Shown in pieces: positions 58,506 through 64,000 of a stretch of 64,000 nucleotides of DNA (its first letter is position 1; each line of letters starts with the position of its first letter). A program made the translations under genes and the position numbers. The notes below the pieces were generated by a model. It searched no databases, had not been told where the DNA came from, and saw nothing but the letters and a program-made list of their open reading frames with translations. Origin of the DNA: Novosphingobium pentaromativorans US6-1 (lineage in GTDB: Bacteria; Pseudomonadota; Alphaproteobacteria; Sphingomonadales; Sphingomonadaceae); NCBI RefSeq assembly GCF_000767465.1, contig NZ_CP009291.1:310001-374000 (forward strand), read 5' to 3'.

Positions 58506-59627
58506 TCAGACCTTGGGCTGCTTGCCCGAGGTCGGGCTTTCCGGGCTCAGCTTAGGCTTGTCCTCCCGGGCGGGTTCCGCCGTGTCGGGGTCCTGCGGCT
58601 CGGGAGCGACCTGGTCTTCTATCGGTCCCGGTCCGGGCTGCACGACGCCAGGCACTTGCGGGACTTTCGGCTGCACGCCGCTCTTTTCCAGCCAGTAGGC
58701 GATGCCGTCTGCAGTCGCCTTCATACCCGCGAGGTTGAGGTGCCACTGCAGGCCATCCTTGCCGTTATAGCCCTTGGGCGCGCCGATCATCCACGGTTCG
58801 GCATCGCAGGGGGTGTGGTTGGCGGAGGCCTGGTTCATTTCCACGACGATGGCCTCGTGCGCCTGCGCTACCTTGCCGGTGATCTCGGCCAGCCGGGCGC
58901 CGATCCGGCGCACGATGGCTGCGGCATCCTCGCTGACCGGAGTGTTCGCGCACAGCGTCCCTGCGGGCAGCGGCGTGAGGTACTGGACGAAGACGAGCCG
59001 CGCGTTCGGCGCGACCTCGCGCACGCGGCGGGCAATGGCGTTGAGCTGCTCCTCGACGCGCAGGTAGTCGGCTTCGGTTGGATTGCGGATCGCGCCGCAC
59101 GGTTTCGGGGCGAAGCCGGCTGCGGCCAGTTCGCCGGCGCGCTGGATGCAGGTCGCCGAAAACAGGTCGCCGACATAGCTGAGGTCATTGCCGCCGATGG
59201 TGACGGTCACCAGCCGGGTCGCTGCATCGACCGAAGCGAGCTGCGCCGGGACGTCCCCCCAGGGGCCGAGGACGTGGTCCGTCGTCGCGCCCGAACAGGT
59301 GCGATCGACCAGAACCATGCCGAAGCGCTGCGCCAGAAGGGTCGGATAATTGTTCATGCTCTGGCCGCAGCGCGCCGGCGCGCCGGGCGCCGCGGGCTTG
59401 CCGGGCGGCAGCAGAGGTCCGGCAGCATAGGAGGAGCCGATCGCAACGTAGCGCGCGCCTTCCAGGCTCTGCGCAACGGAGGTTTCGGGGTTTGCCTGCT
59501 GCGAAGCGATCTGGCCGACGGATTCGATGTTGTCGGTCTCGGTGGCCTGCGCCTCGACCAGCGGGGCAGTCGCGCAGCTGAAGAGGAGTGCCGCACAAGC
59601 GGCGGCAATGCGGGGCATCGGGATCAT
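58506..59627 (-). CDS. Exported SGNH/GDSL hydrolase
   Basis: Predicted periplasmic esterase or lipase. The 373-residue protein has a signal peptide (PRIAAACAALLFSCATAPLVEA), block I with nucleophile S66 in AIGSSYAAGP, block III TIGGNDLSY and block V DGLQWHLNLAGM. A Pro/Glu-rich tail (about 325-373) follows. FSC in the signal could be a lipobox. The ATG overlaps the era stop by four bases (ATGA), giving an unexpected coupling of a secreted enzyme to a ribosome-assembly GTPase. Confidence 0.88.
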   Translation of the reverse strand: MIPMPRIAAACAALLFSCATAPLVEAQATETDNIESVGQIASQQANPETSVAQSLEGARYVAIGSSYAAGPLLPPGKPAAPGAPARCGQSMNNYPTLLAQRFGMVLVDRTCSGATTDHVLGPWGDVPAQLASVDAATRLVTVTIGGNDLSYVGDLFSATCIQRAGELAAAGFAPKPCGAIRNPTEADYLRVEEQLNAIARRVREVAPNARLVFVQYLTPLPAGTLCANTPVSEDAAAIVRRIGARLAEITGKVAQAHEAIVVEMNQASANHTPCDAEPWMIGAPKGYNGKDGLQWHLNLAGMKATADGIAYWLEKSGVQPKVPQVPGVVQPGPGPIEDQVAPEPQDPDTAEPAREDKPKLSPESPTSGKQPKV

Positions 59628-60517
59628 TTTACCCAGTCCAGTCCGATTTCTTCGTAGATGTCGCGAGCCTCGGCCCAATCTTCCTCGACCTTGACGTGGA
59701 GGAAGAGGTGAACCTTTTGCCCGAGAACCTCTGCCAATTCGTTACGCGCGGCCTCGCCGATGGCGCGGATCTTCGCGCCGCGCTTGCCCAGGACGATAGC
59801 CTTCTGGCTGTCGCGTGCGACGACGATCTGCTGGCGGATCTCGACCGAGCCATCCTTGCGCTGGGTGTAGGATTCTGGGCGCACCGCGCTGTCGTAAGGC
59901 AATTCGTCGTGGAGCTGCTTGTAGAGCTGTTCGCGCGTCACTTCGCAGGCCAGCAGGCGCTCCGAGGCGTCGGAAACCTGGTCCTCGGGGTAATGCCACG
60001 GGCCTTCCGGCATGAGCCCGGCAAGGTGCGTCTTGAGTTCGGGCACGCCGTCGTTGGTAAGCGCCGATACGAAATACACCTCGTCGAAGCTGACCGCCCC
60101 GGTCAGTTCTTCGGCCAGCTTGAGCAGGGGTTCCTTGGCGCTGGCGTCGACCTTGTTGAGCACGAGCAATTTGCGCTCGGGACGGTCTTTGAGCGTTTCG
60201 AGCAGCGGCGCCAGTTCGTGCCGGCGTTGCTTGACCGCGTCGACCACGAGCAGGATCGCGTCGGCCTCCTGCGCGCCTTCCCAGGCGGCGGCGACCATGG
60301 CGCGGTCGAGGCGGCGCTTGGGAGCGAAGATGCCGGGTGTATCGGCCAGGATAATCTGCACTTCGTTCTGCAGGGCAATGCCCATCAGGCGGGCGCGGGT
60401 GGTCTGCGCCTTGGCCGAGGTGATCGCCACCTTCTGGCCGACGAGCGCATTGACCAGCGTGGACTTGCCGGCATTGGGAGCGCCGATCACGGCGACGAGA
60501 CCGCATTTCTCGGTCAT
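59624..60517 (-). CDS. era: GTPase Era
   Basis: Essential GTPase that binds the 3' end of 16S rRNA in 30S assembly. The 297-residue protein has G1 GAPNAGKS (12-19), G3 DTPGIF, G4 NKVDAS, and the C-terminal KH domain with VLGKRGAKIRAIG. It follows lepB and rnc on the same strand, as in many alphaproteobacteria, after a 124-base gap that may hold its own promoter. Confidence 0.96.
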   Translation of the reverse strand: MTEKCGLVAVIGAPNAGKSTLVNALVGQKVAITSAKAQTTRARLMGIALQNEVQIILADTPGIFAPKRRLDRAMVAAAWEGAQEADAILLVVDAVKQRRHELAPLLETLKDRPERKLLVLNKVDASAKEPLLKLAEELTGAVSFDEVYFVSALTNDGVPELKTHLAGLMPEGPWHYPEDQVSDASERLLACEVTREQLYKQLHDELPYDSAVRPESYTQRKDGSVEIRQQIVVARDSQKAIVLGKRGAKIRAIGEAARNELAEVLGQKVHLFLHVKVEEDWAEARDIYEEIGLDWVK

Positions 60518-60641
60518 GGGCGAATTCCTTGATAGTCAGGTTGGCACGCGCGCCTCGACAGGCTTGGCTCGCGCGAAACAGGGCAATGGGTCAAGCCGGT
60601 AACGCCCCAAGTTTGCCTGAGGACGTGCGCGGCATAATCCA

Positions 60642-61310
60642 TCATGCGAATTTTTTCATGAACTCTTCGGCGGCCTGCGTTTCCGCATCCTGCTTGGACG
60701 AGGCCGTGGCCTGGGCGCTGCCGACGTGGTGGATCGTGACTTCGACCGTGAATTGCGAGGCGTGATCGGGTCCGGTGCGCTCCAGCAGGCGGTATTCGGG
60801 CATCCGGCGGCGATTGCCCGCGGCCCATTCCTGCAGAGCGGACTTGGGATGCTTGCGCTTGCCCGTCTTGCCCTGCACCGCATCGGCCCACAGCTTGCGC
60901 ACCATGGCCTTGGCGCTTGCGAAGCCGCATTCGGTGAAACATGCGCCGATCAGCGCTTCCATCACGTCGCCGAGGATGTTGTCGCTGTCCTCGCCGCCGT
61001 CGTCGCGGGCCTGCTTGCCCAGCCGCATGCGCGGCCCGAGTTCGATCTGGCGCGCGATCTGGGCACACATCGCCCGGCTGACGAGGGCATTGAGGCGCTG
61101 CGACAGGCGGCCCTCGGCCTCGTTGCTGGTCTGGTACAGCCATTCGGCGACAACCAGGCCAAGGACCCGGTCGCCAAGGAATTCCAGCCTTTCGTAATTG
61201 CGCTTCTCGCCCGTACTGCCGTGGGTGAGGGCGGCCAGCCAGAGGGCCTCGTCCCGAGGCGCGCTGCCGGTAATTCTGGTTATGAAGTCGCGGGTAGCAT
61301 CGTCCAGCAA
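60642..61310 (-). CDS. rnc: Ribonuclease III
   Basis: Double-strand-specific RNase for rRNA processing. The product has the catalytic signature ERLEFLGDRVLGLVVAEWLY, EALIGACFTECGF, and a C-terminal dsRNA-binding domain (PKSALQEWAAG through SKQDAETQAAEEFMKKFA). The start is set at a TTG just after the lepB stop (222 residues, LLDDATRDFITRI); an ATG at 61376 inside lepB would add 22 residues. Family N-termini start near the TTG, but neither has a strong ribosome site. Confidence 0.93.
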   Translation of the reverse strand: MLDDATRDFITRITGSAPRDEALWLAALTHGSTGEKRNYERLEFLGDRVLGLVVAEWLYQTSNEAEGRLSQRLNALVSRAMCAQIARQIELGPRMRLGKQARDDGGEDSDNILGDVMEALIGACFTECGFASAKAMVRKLWADAVQGKTGKRKHPKSALQEWAAGNRRRMPEYRLLERTGPDHASQFTVEVTIHHVGSAQATASSKQDAETQAAEEFMKKFA

Positions 61311-61312
61311 GG

Positions 61313-62161
61313 TCAGAAGGTCCCGCCGATGCGGCTCCAGCGTGCCGCGGTGAACCAGGTCCAGGGCTTGATCCATTCGGCCGAGCCATCGGTCGAGAAC
61401 ATCATGACCGCGGCCTTGCCCACCAGGTTGCCCTGCGGGACGATGCCGATGCCCTGGCCTTCGACGGCAGGGAAGCGGCTGTCCATGGAATTGTCGCGGT
61501 TGTCGCCCATCAGGAACAGGTGATCCTCGGGCACGATGTAGACGCCGGTATCGTCCTGCGGCGTGGTGCCGAGGTCGAGCACATTGTAGCTCTTGCCGTT
61601 TGGCAGCGTCTCGCGGAACTGCGGATAGTGGCAGACCGGCTCGCCGTCCTTGCCCGTCGCTTCGAATTCGGGTCCATAGCAGTCGGTGTTCGGCGAGACT
61701 GGCAGGATGAAGTCGTCCACGCGCTGCTTGGGCACCGCCTTGCCATTGATGAAGACCTGGCCGGACTTGATCTGGATCTCGTCACCCGGCAGCCCGATGA
61801 CGCGCTTGATGTAGTCGACGTCGTTGCCCGGGGGCGCCTTGAAGATGACGACGTCGCCGCGCTCGGGCTGGCTGGCGAAGATGCGGCCCGGGATCAGCGG
61901 CAGGCTGAAGGGCAGCGAGTACCTGGAATAGCCGTAGGACCACTTGGTCGCGAATAGGTAATCCCCGGTCAACAGGCGCGGCAGCATGGATTCGCTGGGG
62001 ATGTTGAACGGCGAAATGATGAAGCTGCGCAGCACCACTACGGCCAGCACCAGCCAGAAAAGAAACGAGAAGAAACCCTCGTCCTTCTTCTCCGCCGCCG
62101 CAGGCTTCTTCGCTGTCGAGTCGATGGCCGGCTTGGCGGCGTCGCTATTGGTCTCGCTCAT
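61313..62161 (-). CDS. lepB: Signal peptidase I
   Basis: Membrane-bound serine protease removing signal peptides. The 282-residue protein has an N-terminal cytoplasmic Lys-rich stretch, one transmembrane helix (about 31-47), the catalytic S58 in IPSESMLP and K119 in DYIKRVIGLPGD, and box E GDNRDNSMDSR. Unusual only in having a Cys pair in the insertion (DCYGPEFE, EPVCHY). First gene of lepB-rnc-era; the acpS/pdxJ neighbours common elsewhere are absent. Confidence 0.95.
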   Translation of the reverse strand: MSETNSDAAKPAIDSTAKKPAAAEKKDEGFFSFLFWLVLAVVVLRSFIISPFNIPSESMLPRLLTGDYLFATKWSYGYSRYSLPFSLPLIPGRIFASQPERGDVVIFKAPPGNDVDYIKRVIGLPGDEIQIKSGQVFINGKAVPKQRVDDFILPVSPNTDCYGPEFEATGKDGEPVCHYPQFRETLPNGKSYNVLDLGTTPQDDTGVYIVPEDHLFLMGDNRDNSMDSRFPAVEGQGIGIVPQGNLVGKAAVMMFSTDGSAEWIKPWTWFTAARWSRIGGTF

Positions 62162-62302
62162 GGGCGGAACCCTTGTTGCGCAAGCTGCGATCCGTCAAGT
62201 TCAATCCCGCCTTGCAACCGTCTCATCTCGACGAAGAAGCGTCTTGGCCTTCGCAGCCGCAACATGCATAAGGCCAGCAAGTACACTGTTCAGGAGCAAT
62301 TT

Positions 62303-63823
62303 ATGAGTGAATCAGCCTGGGAAAAGCTCAGGGGACTGGCCAAGCCGTCGCTGGCTGAGCTCTTTGCAGGCGATCCGGCCCGGCTCGATACTCTGGCGAC
62401 CCGCTTCGAACTGGGCGAGGACGAGGCGGCGACCACGATCCGTTTCGACTGGTCGAAGACCCATCTCGATGCCGCTCACATGGCCGCTTTCGAGGAACTG
62501 GCCGAGGCGATGGATTTCGCCGGTCGCCGCAAGGCCCTGTTCGGCGGCGAGATCGTCAATCCGACCGAAGGCCGTGCCGCCGAGCACACCGCCCAGCGCG
62601 GCGTCGGCAAGGAAGAGAGCGTGATGCTCGCGGCCGAGAACCATCATCGCATGGCTGCGATCGTCGAAGCGATCCACCGCGGCGCGATGGGTGAGGTCAA
62701 ACACCTGATTCACATCGGCATCGGCGGTTCGGCGCTCGGACCGGCGCTCGCGGTCGATGCACTGGCGCGTGACGGTGCGATGGTCGATGTGCACGTCGTA
62801 TCGAACATCGACGGCTGCGCGATGGAAGAGGCCTTCAAGGGCTGCGATCCGGCCAAGACGATGCTGGCGGTCGCGTCCAAGACGTTCACCACCATCGAGA
62901 CGATGACCAATGCCGAAAGCGCCATCGAGTGGCTGCGCGAGAATGGCGTCGAGGATCCGTACGGCAGGGTCGTCGCGCTGACCGCTTCGCCGGAAAAGGC
63001 GATGGAATGGGGCGTCGACGAGACGCGCATCCTGCCCTTCTCGGAAAGCGTGGGCGGCCGCTACTCGCTATGGTCCTCGATCGGATTCCCGGTGGCGATG
63101 GCGCTGGGCTGGCCCGATTTCGCCGAGTTCCTGGCCGGGGCCGCGGCGATGGACGAGCATTTCCGCGACACTGACGGAAGCGCCAACCTGCCGCTGCGCG
63201 CGGCATTTGCCGACCAGTACTACACGCGCCTGCGCGGTTGCCAGACGCGCGCCGTGTTCGCCTATGACGAACGGCTGGCGTTGCTGCCCGACTACCTCCA
63301 GCAGCTCGAGATGGAATCGAACGGCAAGAGCGTGAAGGCAGACGGCAGCGCGGTCGATGGCCCGACCGCGCCGATCACCTGGGGCGGGGTGGGCACCGAC
63401 GCGCAGCACGCGGTGTTCCAGCTCCTCCACCAGGGCACGAACCTCGTTCCGGTGGACTTCATCGCCTCGATCGCGCCGGGCCATGACCTGAGCCTCGATC
63501 ATCACCGCATCCTCCTGTCGAACTGCTTCGCGCAAGGCGCGGCGCTGATGGCGGGCAAGGAAAGCGACGATCCGGCCCGCGCCTATCCGGGCGACCGCCC
63601 TTCGGCGACGATCCTGCTCGACGAAGTGAGCCCGGCCACATTCGGCGCGCTGATCGCGTTCCACGAGCATCGCACTTTCGCCAATGCGGTGCTGATGGGT
63701 ATCAATCCCTTCGACCAGTTCGGTGTCGAACTGGGCAAGGAAATCGCCAAGCAGATCGAGAAGGGCGGCACCAAGTTCGATCCTTCGACCGAGGCGCTGC
63801 TGGAACTGGCCGGAATCAGCTGA
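62303..63823 (+). CDS. pgi: Glucose-6-phosphate isomerase
   Basis: Interconverts glucose-6-phosphate and fructose-6-phosphate. The 506-residue protein has HIGIGGSALGPALAVDAL, SVGGRYSLWSSIGFPVA (signature 1), the catalytic Glu and His regions, and MGINPFDQFGVELGKEIA near the C-terminus (signature 2). CAGGAG lies 7 bases before the ATG, which decides the start. In Entner-Doudoroff users like sphingomonads it works mainly in the gluconeogenic direction. Confidence 0.95.
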   Translation: MSESAWEKLRGLAKPSLAELFAGDPARLDTLATRFELGEDEAATTIRFDWSKTHLDAAHMAAFEELAEAMDFAGRRKALFGGEIVNPTEGRAAEHTAQRGVGKEESVMLAAENHHRMAAIVEAIHRGAMGEVKHLIHIGIGGSALGPALAVDALARDGAMVDVHVVSNIDGCAMEEAFKGCDPAKTMLAVASKTFTTIETMTNAESAIEWLRENGVEDPYGRVVALTASPEKAMEWGVDETRILPFSESVGGRYSLWSSIGFPVAMALGWPDFAEFLAGAAAMDEHFRDTDGSANLPLRAAFADQYYTRLRGCQTRAVFAYDERLALLPDYLQQLEMESNGKSVKADGSAVDGPTAPITWGGVGTDAQHAVFQLLHQGTNLVPVDFIASIAPGHDLSLDHHRILLSNCFAQGAALMAGKESDDPARAYPGDRPSATILLDEVSPATFGALIAFHEHRTFANAVLMGINPFDQFGVELGKEIAKQIEKGGTKFDPSTEALLELAGIS

Positions 63824-63842
63824 GGCCGCTTCGGGGCCTTTT
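63823..63842 (+). terminator. Terminator of pgi
   Basis: AGGCC (63823-63827) and GGCCT (63835-63839) form a short stem followed by TTTT, starting at the stop codon. The second, stronger hairpin downstream may be the real stop. Confidence 0.5.
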
Positions 63843-63898
63843 CGGCCCTGAAATGACCGAGTGGCAATTTCAGTATTCGGCAAGAATTAACCCTGTAA

Positions 63899-63935
63899 GG
63901 TCGGCCGCGATCGGTGATTGCGGCCCGCCTTTTTT
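63899..63935 (+). terminator. Second terminator downstream of pgi
   Basis: GGTCGGCCGC (63899-63908) pairs with GCGGCCCGCC (63920-63929), with one mismatch, followed by six T (63930-63935). It lies 76 bases past the pgi stop. Confidence 0.65.
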
Positions 63936-64000
63936 CCGGATGCGCGGCGAAGGCATGCGGGCCTGCATGGGCAGGGGGACAAGGCCATGGCGAGGCCTTC

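Noticed and set aside
63987..64000. Start of a further plus-strand gene (ATGGCGAGGCC)
   Set aside because: Preceded by AGGGGGAC but only 14 bases remain, too little to support a call.

Overview
The window reads as chromosomal core DNA of a GC-rich alphaproteobacterium of the order Sphingomonadales, most likely Novosphingobium or a close relative. The support is indirect. There is an ALAS-type hemA, a CpdR response regulator, an alphaproteobacterial GAAC-N7-GAAC LexA site, an ETF-quinone oxidoreductase, and the carboxynorspermidine route to spermidine (Novosphingobium-type sphingomonads are reported to carry spermidine rather than homospermidine). No plasmid, phage, IS or CRISPR signature was found. 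Gene density is high, with about 62 protein genes, one tRNA and one probable small RNA.

Layout. 1-8100: end of icd, tRNA-Val(GAC), cpdR with a divergent N-formylglutamate amidohydrolase, a SuhB-like small RNA, a SapC-family gene, a D-2-hydroxyacid/2-hydroxyglutarate dehydrogenase, an exported unknown and an RhlE-type helicase. 8176-16004: uvrD with a LexA box, an exported 11-residue-repeat protein, rsmD-rluB, an AmpG-like permease and folC. 16009-23224: trpA, trpB, trpF, pyrF, lapA and purB on the minus strand, interrupted by small exported-protein genes; accD is missing from its usual place. 23607-30460: a membrane-anchored LuxR-type regulator, pgm, an arylamine N-acetyltransferase, a P450 remnant, moaB, a lytic transglycosylase and a UDG-fold protein without catalytic motifs. 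30564-39512: ETF-QO, ispE, an FGase-like protein, ilvD, a lipoprotein, nnr and a uracil-C5 rRNA methyltransferase. 39543-43497: small proteins, MAPEG, a threonine dehydratase-like enzyme and btaA-btaB for betaine lipid. 43715-47855: a complete putrescine-to-spermidine module (carboxynorspermidine synthase, nspC, ornithine decarboxylase behind a structured leader). 47941-56924: Old Yellow Enzyme, hemA, a degenerate MBL-fold protein, murI, plsY, dprA, topA and a 59-residue gene overlapping topA. 57018-63823: a DHA2 drug exporter, an SGNH hydrolase, era, rnc, lepB and pgi.

The content is largely housekeeping. The less ordinary signals are: (i) a small RNA with the CCUCCUCCC anti-Shine-Dalgarno motif and an RpoH-like promoter; (ii) a perfect 40-bp alternating pyrimidine-purine (Z-DNA-prone) tract 20 bases before topA; (iii) a structured 5' leader ahead of ornithine decarboxylase; (iv) two enzyme folds whose catalytic motifs have been lost; (v) a secreted protein built on an 11-residue tandem repeat; and (vi) unassigned palindromic operators upstream of ETF-QO and of a two-helix membrane protein gene.
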